From Aquisediminimonas profunda (GTDB taxonomy: Bacteria > Pseudomonadota > Alphaproteobacteria > Sphingomonadales > Sphingomonadaceae), in the NCBI RefSeq assembly GCF_019443285.1, contig NZ_CP080327.1, forward strand, positions 186,001 through 250,000: a stretch of 64,000 bases of DNA, in the 5' to 3' direction. The position numbers and the translations under genes were made by a program. Below are positions 53,249 to 63,907 of this stretch, piece after piece. Each line of letters opens with the position of its first letter. The first letter of the stretch is position 1. The notes beneath the pieces were generated by a model, which had not been told where the DNA came from, made no database searches, and saw nothing but the letters and a program-made list of their open reading frames with translations.

Positions 53249-55855
53249 TTACTGGGCTTTGATCCATGCTCCAATCGCAGGGGCCAGCCGCGCACGCAAG
53301 TCCGCCCGAAAGTTGATCCGGGAGATGGCTGAATTTGCATCGCTGCGGGCGCTTGGCGGGAGTGCCTTCAAGGCAAAGGCCTGAACACGACCTGCAAGGG
53401 AACGATCACTGGACAGCCGGGCGAGTCGGACAATGAAGTTGGCCTTTGCACTTTCCTCGACGAGTGCATTCACCAGATCGGCATGAATGACGGCCCAATC
53501 GAAGGCCATTTCGGGATGCTCTTGAGCCACCGCAAAAATGATCAAGGTGCGCGTCGGCACCGGCGCTTCGTCGGTCAAGGCAAGCGTTAGTGCTTTCTGG
53601 GCAAGGCCCGGGTCGCGCGCACTTCCAAGCAAATAATAAAATTGCTGCCGCGCGACCGGCCCCGTTTCTGTCCTTGCTCGTTGGTGAAGCATTTCCCAGC
53701 GAGCCGCGTCCGCTTGATAGGCCCAGATATTGAGCGCTGCCTCACGGATCGACCCGGTCACCTGCGAATCGGTTTTGAGGGCGGCCTCGGCGTAACGCAT
53801 TGCATCTCCAGCAACTGCTGCATCCCCCAAATGGCCCAAAGTTGGAATCAGCGTGTCCCGCAACAATGCCACGGCACTCGGCTCCCCAGGCTTGGCTTCC
53901 CAGCCGGTTCTGGCCAAAAGAGGTCGGAGGAGTTTTGCCGCGCGTTTGCGAAAGGCTATTTGGGCAGGCGACCCCTTCATCGCCTCATCCATTGCGCTCA
54001 GCCGGTGTGTCAAAAAGGTCCAGAGAAGGGGTGCCGCATCGATGGGCGTCGCCTCCAAAAGGTCGAAAAAGGCGTCGAACGATTGGTAGCCGCCCGATGC
54101 CAGCGCATAGCTGTCAGCGGCAATCCCGACTTGATCATCGAGCGAAATCGTCGCGAAGTTCTTTATCAACGACGCCAGATGCGCGGACGTATATTGTGTG
54201 CGGGTGTAGGCACTCTGTCCTGCATTGACGACAACAGGTCCGCAGCCTTCGATGCTGGCGGTACTCTGCTTTGCGCCGCTGACGGTCATTTCCTTCGTGG
54301 CTCCGCCCTGCCGAAGCCGGACCGGGACGATCCAATTCTGCGGAACCCTTGAGCCCACATCGAGCGCAAATCTGCCTTGGGTAAGCGGCAGCACTGCCTT
54401 GCCCGCAACACATTTGGGAATGCCCACCCTGATCAGGGGAACGCCGCCCTGCAGCGTGAAGCTGTGCATCATCGGCACCACCGGCTTGCCCGAAGTCGCC
54501 GCCACTTCGGTCCACAGTTGGTCCGTTACTGTATTTCCAAAGGCATGCTTCGCCATGTAGCGGCGCACGCCATCCCGGAATGCATCAGCACCAACCGATC
54601 CCTCAAGCATCCGGATCACTGCTGCTCCCTTCTGATAGGTGATTCCGTCAAACGCTTGCGAAATTTGCTCGACCGTTGCGATACGCTGAATGATCGGGTG
54701 CGTTGTCACCAGCGCATCCTGGCCAAGCGCACTTTGGCGTGAGCTCGCAAGTGATTGGGTAAGCTGTTGCCATTCAGGATTCAGATCATCCGCCGCCTTT
54801 GACGCCATCCAGGACGCAAAACCTTCGTTGAGCCAGAGATCGTCCCACCACGACATGGTGACGAGATCCCCGAACCACTGGTGCGCCATTTCGTGCGCAA
54901 CGACGTCGAAGACGTCCTGTTTCTGGCCTTCGGTCTGGAGCTTGGGGTCAAGCAAAACCGTGCGTTCAAAATAAAGAATAGCTCCCCAATTTTCCATCGC
55001 ACTAAAGAATTGGCTGGAACCCGGCGCCGCAATCATATCGAGCTTGGGAAGCGGATAGGGAGTCCCGAAATAATCGTTGTAGTAGGCGAGCAGCCGCTTC
55101 GCATTGGCAAGCGCAAAGTCACCCTGATCCGCAACGCCCTTGCGCGTGATGATGCCGATTTCAGTATTGCCGGCCATCACTGTCTTTCGATCAACGTCAC
55201 CTATGCCGAGGAAGAGCAGATAGGTCGACATTTTGGGTGTTTCAGCAAAATGCCACAGTGTTCCGGCTGTCGTCTCTTCCTTTGACGCTACCGGCATGTT
55301 TGAAAAAGCTGTTTGTCCGGAAGGCGACAGCGCGGAGAGCCTGAACTTTGCCTTCAGCGCCGGCTCGTCCCACATCGGAGCAAACCGCCGGGCATCCGGC
55401 GCTTCGAACTGTGTAACAAGCATCCGTGCATCCTTCCCGTCGACCTCCTTGTAATCGACCGCAAAGAACCCCGCCGCGGACTGGTTGATCTTGCCCGACC
55501 AGGCCAGTTTGAGCACATGCCGCCCCTGACCCACTGGCTGGGCAAAGGTGAAGGACGCCGTCTGCGACGAAGCATCGACGCTGATCTTTCCTTGAACCGA
55601 ACCGTCGAGCACGGCAGACGCGATGATCAAATCCGCAGCATTAAGCGTAAGCACGGTCGTCGGCGCCGCAACGTCGATGGAAATCGTCTCTTCGCCAGCA
55701 AAGGTGAGCTTCGTGGCATCAGGCGCAACACTGATATCATAGGCTATTGGCGTCACCCCTTGCGGAAGCCGCCCTGTCTCGGCACTCGCCATTCCTGCCT
55801 GCAATGAAACAGAAAGCAGAATCGAACCAAGCCGAACGAGAGAATTAAGGCGCAT
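53249..55855 (-). CDS. exported M1-family aminopeptidase
   Basis: An 868-residue zinc aminopeptidase (PepN/ERAP-like) with a signal peptide (LGSILLSVSLQAGMASA). The exopeptidase motif GxMEN appears as SAMEN at residues 285-289, and zinc is held by HEMAHQWFGD (His 321, His 325) and Glu 344 in WLNEGF. The long C-terminal helical ERAP1-like domain is present. It probably trims periplasmic peptides. The ATG at 55855 gives the signal; the frame is open to 55996. First gene of a minus-strand series with bdhA. Confidence 0.92.
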   Translation of the reverse strand: MRLNSLVRLGSILLSVSLQAGMASAETGRLPQGVTPIAYDISVAPDATKLTFAGEETISIDVAAPTTVLTLNAADLIIASAVLDGSVQGKISVDASSQTASFTFAQPVGQGRHVLKLAWSGKINQSAAGFFAVDYKEVDGKDARMLVTQFEAPDARRFAPMWDEPALKAKFRLSALSPSGQTAFSNMPVASKEETTAGTLWHFAETPKMSTYLLFLGIGDVDRKTVMAGNTEIGIITRKGVADQGDFALANAKRLLAYYNDYFGTPYPLPKLDMIAAPGSSQFFSAMENWGAILYFERTVLLDPKLQTEGQKQDVFDVVAHEMAHQWFGDLVTMSWWDDLWLNEGFASWMASKAADDLNPEWQQLTQSLASSRQSALGQDALVTTHPIIQRIATVEQISQAFDGITYQKGAAVIRMLEGSVGADAFRDGVRRYMAKHAFGNTVTDQLWTEVAATSGKPVVPMMHSFTLQGGVPLIRVGIPKCVAGKAVLPLTQGRFALDVGSRVPQNWIVPVRLRQGGATKEMTVSGAKQSTASIEGCGPVVVNAGQSAYTRTQYTSAHLASLIKNFATISLDDQVGIAADSYALASGGYQSFDAFFDLLEATPIDAAPLLWTFLTHRLSAMDEAMKGSPAQIAFRKRAAKLLRPLLARTGWEAKPGEPSAVALLRDTLIPTLGHLGDAAVAGDAMRYAEAALKTDSQVTGSIREAALNIWAYQADAARWEMLHQRARTETGPVARQQFYYLLGSARDPGLAQKALTLALTDEAPVPTRTLIIFAVAQEHPEMAFDWAVIHADLVNALVEESAKANFIVRLARLSSDRSLAGRVQAFALKALPPSARSDANSAISRINFRADLRARLAPAIGAWIKAQ

Positions 55856-56029
55856 ACGGGAACTGGCTCCAATGGAATAAGGGCAAGATGGGCTGACGTT
55901 CAAACCAGCTACCCGCCAGCGGCCCTTGCCGGATGCATCATTGCGCCAAGCGAAGGCCCGCAATTTCCGCTCGACGCCCCTTGCCGGAGACGCCATGATT
56001 GCCGAACGGAGTTGGTGGGAGTGTAGCCG

Positions 56030-56911
56030 ATGCGACTGGACGATATGGACACATCGGATGTCGAGGTGGACGATCAGCGCGGGTCAGGTCGTGGCGGCTT
56101 CGGCTTTCCCATGGGCGGCGGGGGATTGCCGCTTGGCCGTCAAATGGGCTGCGGCACGCTTGCGCTGGTCATCATCGTCGCGTTGGTCTTTGGCGTGAAT
56201 CCGATGCAGATTCTGGGCGGCGATATGGGCTCGTCGCCAACGCAGATTGCACCCCAGGGTCAGTCGAGCAGCGCTGGCAAGGGGTGCGATGCGGACGCGG
56301 CAAGCAAGTTTTCCTGCCAGACGCTCAAATCGACGACATTGACCTGGTCAAAACTCTTCCCCGACGGGCAATACCATCCACCGCACATCGCCTTTTACAC
56401 CGGCGGCGGGCAATCCGGTTGCGGTGCTGCGCAATCGGCAATGGGGCCGTTTTATTGCCCTGCCGATGAAGGCGTCTATCTCGACACAGACTTCTATGGC
56501 GAACTCACACAGCGCTTCGGCGCTGCTGGAGATTTTGCGCAAGCCTATGTGATTGCCCATGAAGTCGGCCACCATGTGCAGAAACTGACCGGCGTTGCGG
56601 ACAAGGTTCAGGCCGCCCACCAAAGCGCCAGTCGGACGCAAGGCAACAAGCTTCAGGTTGCAATGGAATTGCAAGCCGATTGCTATGCCGGCGTCTGGGC
56701 TGCACAGAACAGGGAAAGGATGGAACCCGGCGACGTCGAGGAAGGCCTGCGTGCTGCGCACCAGATTGGCGATGACGTGCTGCAGAAGGCATCACAGGGT
56801 GTTGTTGTGCCCGAGAGCTTCACCCATGGTTCGGCTGAGCAGCGGATGACCTGGCTCAAGAAGGGACTGGAAAGCGGCGACCCTGCACAATGCGACACAT
56901 TTGGGCGATAA
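56030..56911 (+). CDS. YpfJ-family neutral zinc metallopeptidase
   Basis: A 293-residue membrane-anchored protein of the zinc-peptidase family (DUF-type 'neutral zinc metallopeptidase'). The N-terminus has a Gly-rich acidic segment and one membrane segment (LALVIIVALVFG near residue 48). The metal motif is VIAHEVGHHVQKLTG, with Glu in MELQADCYAGVWA downstream as third ligand, and CPADEGVYLDTDFY before it. No substrate is known. The ATG follows GGGAG. ldcA starts within a few bases of its stop. Confidence 0.9.
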   Translation: MRLDDMDTSDVEVDDQRGSGRGGFGFPMGGGGLPLGRQMGCGTLALVIIVALVFGVNPMQILGGDMGSSPTQIAPQGQSSSAGKGCDADAASKFSCQTLKSTTLTWSKLFPDGQYHPPHIAFYTGGGQSGCGAAQSAMGPFYCPADEGVYLDTDFYGELTQRFGAAGDFAQAYVIAHEVGHHVQKLTGVADKVQAAHQSASRTQGNKLQVAMELQADCYAGVWAAQNRERMEPGDVEEGLRAAHQIGDDVLQKASQGVVVPESFTHGSAEQRMTWLKKGLESGDPAQCDTFGR

Positions 56912-56915
56912 ATCT

Positions 56916-57767
56916 GTGAAGATCGGAATCGTCGCCCCGTCCTGCACGCTTGATGCGACCATTCCTGCGCGCCTTGCGGACCTCGCCAAAGCATCGCTTG
57001 GAGACTTGGCGCCCGAATTCGTCATCCATCCTCAATGCTTCCTGTCGGAAGGCCATTTTGCAGGGCCAGACCAGGCGCGGATCGACGCGCTTGTGGAACT
57101 GGCCAATGATGCCTCCATCGATGCCATCTGGTTTGCCCGCGGAGGCTATGGCGCGTGCCGCGTGGCGGAACCGGCAATCCGGGCGATGGGGCCGGCGGCG
57201 CGCAACAAGCTCTACCTTGGTTACAGCGATGCAGGGTTCCTGCTTGCTGGCCTTTACGCGCGCGGCATCGGGCGTGTGGCGCACGGGCCGATGCCGTCAG
57301 ACCTGAACCGGGATGGCGGTGAAGCGGCCGTGCTGCGGGGTCTCGACTGGCTCCTCAATCCGGCCAAGCCCACCGTGAGACTCGAGGCGCACAGCCAATT
57401 GCACCTCGCTCCGCCGTTGACGGGGCCTTTGAACACCTATGCCGCGTTCAACCTGACTGTGTTCAGCCAGCTTCTCGGAACGCCGCTCCAGCCTGACCTG
57501 ACCGACCATATCCTCATGATCGAGGAGATTGGCGAGTATATGTACAGGATCGACCGGAGCCTGTTCCACATCACGTCGAACCCGCACGTGCGCAGGGTCG
57601 CAGGGATCAGCCTTGGGCGTTGCAGTGCCGTTCCGGACAATGACCCCGATTTTGTGCTCGATGAAGTGGCAATCACGAAACACTGGTGCGCTGTCTCGGG
57701 CATTCCCTGGCTTGGTCGCGCCGACATCGGCCATGACGCAGCCAATACGGTCGTGCCGTTCGGCTAG
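56916..57767 (+). CDS. ldcA: LD-carboxypeptidase (S66)
   Basis: A 283-residue serine peptidase of family S66 that cuts the D-Ala from L-Lys/meso-DAP tetrapeptides in peptidoglycan recycling. It starts KIGIVAPSC, has the catalytic Ser in YLGYSDAGFLL, the acidic IEEIGEYMYRIDRSL and the final His in [16 protein letters not shown]. The start is GTG at 56916; TTG 56901, which overlaps the upstream stop, is an alternative. The end overlaps the convergent amidase by 4 bases. Confidence 0.88.
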   Translation: MKIGIVAPSCTLDATIPARLADLAKASLGDLAPEFVIHPQCFLSEGHFAGPDQARIDALVELANDASIDAIWFARGGYGACRVAEPAIRAMGPAARNKLYLGYSDAGFLLAGLYARGIGRVAHGPMPSDLNRDGGEAAVLRGLDWLLNPAKPTVRLEAHSQLHLAPPLTGPLNTYAAFNLTVFSQLLGTPLQPDLTDHILMIEEIGEYMYRIDRSLFHITSNPHVRRVAGISLGRCSAVPDNDPDFVLDEVAITKHWCAVSGIPWLGRADIGHDAANTVVPFG

Positions 57768-59194
57768 TTCCAGACCGACGGATGGCGATGTTTCCAGGGC
57801 GCTGCCTTTTCGATCGTCCGTGCAAGCTGGAGCAGGAGCGCTTCGGCTCCCAAACGACCGACGAACTGGATTCCGACGGGCAGGCCATCAGCAGTCATAT
57901 GGAGCGGAAGGCCGATAGCGGGCTGTCCTGTTGCATTCTGGAGCGCAGTGAAGGGCACATAGTCGATGATTGGCGCAAAGCCCTTCATCGGATCGCGTTC
58001 ACTGAAGTCGATTGTGCCAAGCGGAATGGGTGGCGTGGACAGGACCGGTGTGATCCAGATGTCATAGCGGTGATGCCAGGCAGCGACCGCACGGGCCAAT
58101 GTCTGCATCTGATGGACAGCGGCCAGATATTGCGATGCGGTCACGGACTTTCCGGCCTCATAAAGCCCAAGCGTCAGCCCCTCGAGTGTCCTTGGTCCGG
58201 GCTTGGTTCCCGTCATTGCGGACAGCATGTCGACCTGCATGGCAAGTCCGCCTGTCCAGAGCGTCATGAAGGCGCCGATCATCTGCTCCTGCGCCACATT
58301 GGGAGAGGCCTCCTCGACCCGATGCCCCAGTTGCCGGCACAGTTTTGCAGCAGCCAAGGTGCCGGCCGTCACTTCGGGATGAAAAGGCGTGCCATCGAGG
58401 CGCGTGGTCGCAACGGCGATCCGCAGTTTTCCGGGTTCCTTGCGGCTCGCCGCCAGCCATGATTTGGGACCTTCGGGTGCAAAATAGGGATCGCCCAGCC
58501 CGGGGCCTGCTGTCACGTCCAGCATGGCCGCGCAATCGCGGACCGTTCTGCAGACGATGTGCTCGGCAGCCAACCCGCTCATCACATCCCCCACCAGCGG
58601 GCCCATTGGGTTGCGCGCGCGCGTCGGCTTGAGCCCGACCAGCCCGCAAGCAGAAGCCGGGATGCGGATCGATCCTCCGCCATCATTGGCATGCGCCATC
58701 GGCACCATGCCGGATGCGACCGCCGCCCCCGATCCACCGGATGACCCCCCGGTCGAATGCCCCACGTTCCAGGGATTGCGCGCAGGGCCGTACAGCTTGG
58801 ATTCGGTCGTTGGCACCAGCCCGAATTCAGGGACATTTGTCTTGCCAAGCGGGATCAGACCCGCCGCAAGGTAACGATGAACCAGCTCCGACGTGATCGG
58901 GGACGGCATGTCCGGCGAAAGCCGGCTACCATCCCGGTTCGGCACGCCTTCCATATGGCCCATGATATCCTTGAGAAGAAAAGGCACGCCCTTGAACGGG
59001 CCATCGGGTAGCTTCTTTTTCGCCATGTCGCGCGCGCGTTCGAACATGGTCCAGACAATCGCATTGAGCGCCGGGTTATGCCGCTCGATCCGCTCAATGG
59101 CTGCATCGACGAGTTCGACAGGTTTGACCTCTTTTTTGTGAACCAGCTTGGCAAGGCCCAGCCCGTCATGTTTGGCGTAATCCGTTATTGCCAC
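57764..59194 (-). CDS. amidase (amidase signature family)
   Basis: A 476-residue hydrolase of the amidase signature family with the Ser-cisSer-Lys triad: Lys in [10 protein letters not shown], Ser in the [16 protein letters not shown] stretch, and [20 protein letters not shown]. It begins [14 protein letters not shown] and ends with the usual [11 protein letters not shown]. Related to 6-aminohexanoate-cyclic-dimer hydrolase or general amidases; the substrate is open. The start is GTG after GGAGGGG; a longer frame reads to 59266 but has no support. Divergent from thrS. Confidence 0.88.
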   Translation of the reverse strand: MAITDYAKHDGLGLAKLVHKKEVKPVELVDAAIERIERHNPALNAIVWTMFERARDMAKKKLPDGPFKGVPFLLKDIMGHMEGVPNRDGSRLSPDMPSPITSELVHRYLAAGLIPLGKTNVPEFGLVPTTESKLYGPARNPWNVGHSTGGSSGGSGAAVASGMVPMAHANDGGGSIRIPASACGLVGLKPTRARNPMGPLVGDVMSGLAAEHIVCRTVRDCAAMLDVTAGPGLGDPYFAPEGPKSWLAASRKEPGKLRIAVATTRLDGTPFHPEVTAGTLAAAKLCRQLGHRVEEASPNVAQEQMIGAFMTLWTGGLAMQVDMLSAMTGTKPGPRTLEGLTLGLYEAGKSVTASQYLAAVHQMQTLARAVAAWHHRYDIWITPVLSTPPIPLGTIDFSERDPMKGFAPIIDYVPFTALQNATGQPAIGLPLHMTADGLPVGIQFVGRLGAEALLLQLARTIEKAAPWKHRHPSVWN

Positions 59195-59311
59195 GTTCGA
59201 ATCCCCTCCGGTTGTTTTGCAACAGGCTAGGCAGGGGACAAGCCAAAGACAATCCGCGACGGTCACCTCAGCAGCTTGCCTCTTTTCGCCCGTCCCGCCA
59301 TAGGGGCGACC

Positions 59312-61309
59312 ATGTCACAGATGTTCAGGATCACGCTTCCCGATGGCTCCGTGCGCGAAGTGGCGCCGGGCGCGACCCCTGCCGATATTGCGGCAGCCAT
59401 TGGGCCGGGCCTTGCCAAGGCCACACTCGCTGCGCGCGTCAATGGGGAATTGCGGGATGCGGGGCGACCCTTTGAAAGCGATTCAAGCCTCGCGCTTGTT
59501 ACGGCCAAGGATGAGAGCGATGCGCTCGAACTGGCCCGTCACGATTTTGCCCATGTACTGGCTGAAGCCGTGCAGAGCCTGTTTCCGGGCACGCAGATCA
59601 CCTTTGGTCCGTCAACGGATGACGGCTTCTATTATGATTTTTCGCCATCGGATCGACCATTCACTGAAGATGATCTTCCGGCAATCGAAGCGGAAATGCG
59701 CCGCATCATCGCGGCTGACAAGCCCTTGCGCCGTGAGGTCTGGAGCCGGGCCGACCTGATTGCGCGCTGGCAAAAGGCAGGCGAAACCTTCAAGGCCGAA
59801 TGGGCGGCAGAGCTACCCGAGGGCGAGGAACTGAGCGTCTACTGGTCAGGTGACGACTGGATGGACATGTGCCGCGGGCCGCATCTGGCCTCGACCGGCA
59901 AGCTCGATCCACAGGCCTTCAAGCTGACCCGCGTTTCGGGCGCCTATTGGCGCGGCGACCAGACCAAACCGCAGCTTTCGCGCATCTACGGCACAGGCTG
60001 GCTCAACAAGAAGCAGCTCGATGCGCATCTTGTCCGGCTGGAGGAAGCGGCGAAACGCGACCATCGCAAGATCGGGCAGGAAATGGACCTGTTCCACCTG
60101 CAGTCCGAAGCACATGGCTCGGTTTTCTGGCACCCGAACGGCTATATGGTCTGGCGCCAGCTTGAGGCTTACATGCGGCGCCGGATCGATGGCGGCGGAT
60201 ATGTCGAAGTCAAAACGCCCCAGATCATGGACGCACGCCAGTGGGAGCAGTCGGGCCACTGGGGCAAATATCGCGAAAACATGTTCATCGTCCCCGATGA
60301 GGTTCCGAATACCGAGGACGAAGGCCCGGTATTGACCGGCGAGGGCGACCTGATGGCGCTGAAGCCAATGAATTGCCCGGCGCATGTCCTGATCTTCCGT
60401 CAGGGCATCAAATCCTATCGCGACCTGCCGCTGCGCATGGCCGAAATGGGCTGCTGTCACAGGAACGAGCCGCATGGCGCGCTCCATGGAATCATGCGCG
60501 TCCGCCAATTCACGCAGGATGATGGCCACATTTTCTGCCGCGAAGACCAGATCGTGGAGGAGGTGCGGCTGTTCTGCGACCTGCTCGACAGTGTCTACAA
60601 GGATCTCGGCTTCGAGAACTACGCCATCAAGCTCGCGCTACGCCCCGAAAAGCGCTTCGGCACGGACGAGATGTGGGACAAGGCCGAAGCTGACCTGCGC
60701 AATGCGGTTGTCGCCACGGGCCGCGCGACGGAGGCCTATGGCTGGGAAGAACTTCCGGGCGAAGGTGCATTCTATTCGCCCAAGCTCGAGTTTCACCTGA
60801 CCGACGCCATCGGACGAACCTGGCAGTGCGGCACGATCCAGCTCGACTACGTCCTGCCGGAACGGCTGGACGCGACCTATGTTGGCGAAGACGGCGCAAA
60901 ACACCGGCCAGTCATGCTCCACCGCGCCATTCTGGGCACCTATGAGCGTTTCATTGGCATCCTGATCGAACACCATGCCGGGCGTTTCCCGGTCTGGCTC
61001 GCGCCCGTCCAGGCCGTAGTCGCAACCATCGTTTCAGATGCTGATGATTATGCCAAAGCCTGCGTCGAGAAGCTTAAGGCAGCTGGCATTCGGGTCGACA
61101 TCGACCTTCGCAACGAGAAGATCAACTACAAGGTTCGGGAGCATTCGCTCGCGAAAGTCCCGCATCTGCTCGTGGTCGGGATGCGCGAAGCCGAAGAGGG
61201 CAAGGTAGCAATCCGCACGCTCGGTTCAGACGGTCAACGGATCATGAGCCTTGATGAGGCCATTGCCATGCTGAAGGCCGAAGCGACGCCTCCCGATCTC
61301 AGGGGATGA
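59312..61309 (+). CDS. thrS: threonyl-tRNA synthetase
   Basis: A 665-residue class II synthetase. The TGS domain ([15 protein letters not shown], residues 5-65) is followed by the editing domain with HDFAHVLA (HxxxH, as in HSxAH), then the catalytic core with [25 protein letters not shown], the [11 protein letters not shown] block and the zinc Cys, and the anticodon-binding C-terminal domain. Complete. The ATG follows ATAGGGG; a longer frame opens at 59276. The next gene overlaps by 4 bases. Confidence 0.97.
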   Translation: MSQMFRITLPDGSVREVAPGATPADIAAAIGPGLAKATLAARVNGELRDAGRPFESDSSLALVTAKDESDALELARHDFAHVLAEAVQSLFPGTQITFGPSTDDGFYYDFSPSDRPFTEDDLPAIEAEMRRIIAADKPLRREVWSRADLIARWQKAGETFKAEWAAELPEGEELSVYWSGDDWMDMCRGPHLASTGKLDPQAFKLTRVSGAYWRGDQTKPQLSRIYGTGWLNKKQLDAHLVRLEEAAKRDHRKIGQEMDLFHLQSEAHGSVFWHPNGYMVWRQLEAYMRRRIDGGGYVEVKTPQIMDARQWEQSGHWGKYRENMFIVPDEVPNTEDEGPVLTGEGDLMALKPMNCPAHVLIFRQGIKSYRDLPLRMAEMGCCHRNEPHGALHGIMRVRQFTQDDGHIFCREDQIVEEVRLFCDLLDSVYKDLGFENYAIKLALRPEKRFGTDEMWDKAEADLRNAVVATGRATEAYGWEELPGEGAFYSPKLEFHLTDAIGRTWQCGTIQLDYVLPERLDATYVGEDGAKHRPVMLHRAILGTYERFIGILIEHHAGRFPVWLAPVQAVVATIVSDADDYAKACVEKLKAAGIRVDIDLRNEKINYKVREHSLAKVPHLLVVGMREAEEGKVAIRTLGSDGQRIMSLDEAIAMLKAEATPPDLRG

Positions 61310-61965
61310 AAATGGGGCGGCTTATGTGCGCACTTGCGCTTGTGGCCGCCTCCCTCCCGATGTCTGTTTTGGCGAGCGGTGCAGACCCCGATCCGGTCGG
61401 GCACTACCGTGCTGCCGCAGGCCCCGATCTCGCGTCCGAACTGGTCATCGAAGCAAACGGACATTTCGAATATGTCCTCTACTATGGCGCGCTTGACGAA
61501 CATGCAGCAGGGCATTGGACGCGCGCAGACGGCGGCATCCGGCTCTATACGGATCCCAAGCCGATCCCGGCCGCTTTTGCTTTGGACGCGCCCTCGAAGA
61601 CCAGAGATGCCAAGTTTTCGCTGCTGGTCGCCTGGCCGGACGGTCGCGGAATAGCCGGGATCGATTTCAGGATCGGCTTCGCATCGGGCGACCCAATCAA
61701 TGGCTACACCCAAGAAGACGGCTGGTCGCTTTCGCCCGATGAACCGCGAACGCCGGTGTGGATTGAGCTTGCCGAACCGATTCACGGCGTGGCTTCCCCG
61801 CGCTATCCGATCGACCTGGAAGCAGGCAACGCGCTTCATTTCACCCTTACCCCGAATGACATTGACGTTTTCGATTTTCAGGGAACGCCAGTCGATGTGG
61901 AAGACCGGGCGTTGGTCATGCATCGCAACGGCGGGGAACTGAGGTATGTCCGTGCAGCGCGTTAG
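61306..61965 (+). CDS. exported hypothetical protein
   Basis: A 219-residue protein with a signal peptide ([19 protein letters not shown]). The mature part repeats beta strands with [38 protein letters not shown] and GIAGIDFRI; similar proteins occur in sphingomonads, but I know no function. Its ATG overlaps the stop of thrS by 4 bases, suggesting co-translation, and its end overlaps the convergent GNAT gene by 4 bases. Confidence 0.78.
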   Translation: MKMGRLMCALALVAASLPMSVLASGADPDPVGHYRAAAGPDLASELVIEANGHFEYVLYYGALDEHAAGHWTRADGGIRLYTDPKPIPAAFALDAPSKTRDAKFSLLVAWPDGRGIAGIDFRIGFASGDPINGYTQEDGWSLSPDEPRTPVWIELAEPIHGVASPRYPIDLEAGNALHFTLTPNDIDVFDFQGTPVDVEDRALVMHRNGGELRYVRAAR

Positions 61966-62501
61966 GCTGCGTCGAAACACCAGATCGGACCGGTCCAGTG
62001 CGCGCTGTCCCCTTCGACGCAGGTGAGGCCGGAAACATTGGCTGCTGCAGCAATCGCTCGCGGCCAGAAGGACTTGGCTGCTGTATTTCGTGCGACCACA
62101 GCCACTTCCCACCGCCCGGGAAAAGCCTCAAGCACTTGCCGGAGCGCCTCTACACCAACGCCTCGACGACGGAACTGCCGGGCCACGAAAAATTCGCTCA
62201 TATTGCGCTCGACAAAACCACCATCGCGATGGGAGTGATTATCGATCAGCATGAAACCCGCCACGCGGCGTTCATAGCGAATGGCAAAGGGAATTGCGCA
62301 GTCGTCCTGCCAAATATCGTCAATCCCAGGCAAATCCCCAAAGCGGCCATCAGGCCCGAAGTCGAAGTCTGTGTCCGAGATCGGACTCATCTCGGAAAAA
62401 TCGTAGATATAGAATTGCGCCAATCCGTCGATCAGCGAACGATCAGACTCTGCAATCCTCTCGAGCGTCACTCGTTCCGAAATTGGCTGGCTATTCGGCA
62501 A
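61962..62501 (-). CDS. GNAT family N-acetyltransferase
   Basis: A 179-residue acetyltransferase-fold protein. The acetyl-CoA loop is seen as FVARQFRRRGVGVEALRQVL (RRRGVG, about residues 106-125), after the strand RVAGFMLIDNHSH and the segment MSEFFVA. Its first part LERIAESDRSLIDGLAQFYIYDFSE is typical of the Bacillus-type GNAT proteins. Substrate unknown. It overlaps the crotonase gene by 11 bases, so it probably belongs to that operon. Confidence 0.8.
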   Translation of the reverse strand: MPNSQPISERVTLERIAESDRSLIDGLAQFYIYDFSEMSPISDTDFDFGPDGRFGDLPGIDDIWQDDCAIPFAIRYERRVAGFMLIDNHSHRDGGFVERNMSEFFVARQFRRRGVGVEALRQVLEAFPGRWEVAVVARNTAAKSFWPRAIAAAANVSGLTCVEGDSAHWTGPIWCFDAA

Positions 62502-63294
62502 AGACCGGCTTCCGCTTCTCCATTTCGGACATCACAGCTTCAATCTGGTTCGGTGTCCGTATCACCTTGACTTGTTCATCGCTCTCCGCCTGCAGGATTT
62601 CGGCATCGGTTGCATCTGCCAACATGTTGCACAGGCGCTTTGCGCCACGCACTGCATGGGGATTTTTCATTGAAATGACCTGCGCGAGCTCAAGCGCGCT
62701 CTGCAGAGGATCGTCCGAAACATGGGTGGCAAAGCCCATGGCCTTGGCTTCATGACCGTTGAACTGCCGGTTCGTGTAAATCATTTCCCGCAGCACATCA
62801 TCTGCAACCTGCGTGCGCCAGAGCGCCATTCCAGCCACGTCAGGGACGAGACCCCACTTCATTTCCATGATCGCGATCCGCGTATCTGGATGGACAAAGC
62901 GGATGTCCGCTGCCGCCATGATCTGGCTGCCAGCGCCAAAGGCCACGCCATGCACGGCAGCAATGACCGGAACGGGAAGCTCACGCCATCCCCAGGCTGC
63001 ATATTGCGCATTGTTGGCGATGCCGTTTGTCCGGTCAGCAAGTGTGCCCCCCGCGCTGCTTGCGCCCGGATCACGTTCCGCCTGAAGGCTCGAAAGGTCG
63101 AGCCCTGCGCAAAAGGCACGGCCCTCGCCAGACAGCACGACGACGCGCAATCCCGGCGTTGCCTTAAGCGTTTCGATGGCTTCGACAAGGGCAGCCCACA
63201 TTGCAGCATCAAGCGCATTCATCTTGTCTGTGCGGATCAACCGGACATCGGCTATGCCCCCATCCAGCATGGTGATCGAAACGCGGTCCTTCAT
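62491..63294 (-). CDS. crotonase (enoyl-CoA hydratase/isomerase) family protein
   Basis: A 267-residue crotonase-fold protein. AFCAGLDLSSLQ (first oxyanion-hole element) and AAVHGVAFGAGSQIMAAADIRF (shown as the second one) frame the active site, and EMKWGLVPDVAGM gives a Glu and an Asp at catalytic positions. Whether it hydrates, isomerises or hydrolyses a CoA ester is unclear. It overlaps the GNAT gene by 11 bases and the preceding isomerase gene by 4 (ATGA). Confidence 0.87.
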   Translation of the reverse strand: MKDRVSITMLDGGIADVRLIRTDKMNALDAAMWAALVEAIETLKATPGLRVVVLSGEGRAFCAGLDLSSLQAERDPGASSAGGTLADRTNGIANNAQYAAWGWRELPVPVIAAVHGVAFGAGSQIMAAADIRFVHPDTRIAIMEMKWGLVPDVAGMALWRTQVADDVLREMIYTNRQFNGHEAKAMGFATHVSDDPLQSALELAQVISMKNPHAVRGAKRLCNMLADATDAEILQAESDEQVKVIRTPNQIEAVMSEMEKRKPVFAE

Positions 63295-63905
63295 GCAGCA
63301 CTCCTCTTCAATGCGGCCTCGACAATCGGCAGCTGGTCGTTGCCGAAATACATATCATCCCTATCGACAAACATCGTCGGTGAGCCATAGCCCCCGCGCG
63401 CGATCAGTTCGTCGGTATTGGCGCGCAGCCTGGCCTTGTTTTCATCGGTGACGGACGCCGCACGAATTGCCGCGCCGTTCAGTCCGGCAGAATTCGCAAA
63501 CCGTTCAAGCGTATCTGGGTCATCCAGATTCTCCCCACCTCCGAAGAACCCCTCGAATGCGGCCCTCGCAAATGCGCGCAAAGCCTTCTGGTCACCCTCG
63601 AGTGCTGTGGCCATGCGCATGGCGTGCACGCTCTTTGCGGGATGATACTGATTGGGGAAATGCATTGTCACCCCGGCAAGCCGCGCCCAATCCTTCAGGA
63701 CTTTCCAGCTGTGCCGGAAACGCGGGTTGTCCCCGCTTTCGCGCGCGGCATAGACCGCCGGATTGACGGCATTGAACACGCCACCCACAAGGATCGGTCG
63801 ATATGTGATCGTCGCGCCGGCCCGCTCGACCACGCCCTCGACGTTGGCGAACGCGAGATAGGTCCAGGGGCTCGACAGGTCGAAAAAGAATTCAAGATGT
63901 GCCAT
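63291..63905 (-). CDS. 2-hydroxychromene-2-carboxylate isomerase / DsbA-like protein
   Basis: A 204-residue member of the kappa-GST/DsbA-like isomerase family. It begins LEFFFDLSSPWTYLAFANVE with the glutathione-binding Ser of the SSPWTY motif, has FPNQYHPAKSVHAMRMA, and ends with the cis-proline loop GGYGSPTMFVDRDDMYFGNDQ. The family acts in naphthalene-type ring degradation, but no ring-cleavage gene is in view. It overlaps the crotonase gene and follows the VOC gene by 2 bases. Confidence 0.87.
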   Translation of the reverse strand: MAHLEFFFDLSSPWTYLAFANVEGVVERAGATITYRPILVGGVFNAVNPAVYAARESGDNPRFRHSWKVLKDWARLAGVTMHFPNQYHPAKSVHAMRMATALEGDQKALRAFARAAFEGFFGGGENLDDPDTLERFANSAGLNGAAIRAASVTDENKARLRANTDELIARGGYGSPTMFVDRDDMYFGNDQLPIVEAALKRSAA

Positions 63906-63907
63906 TG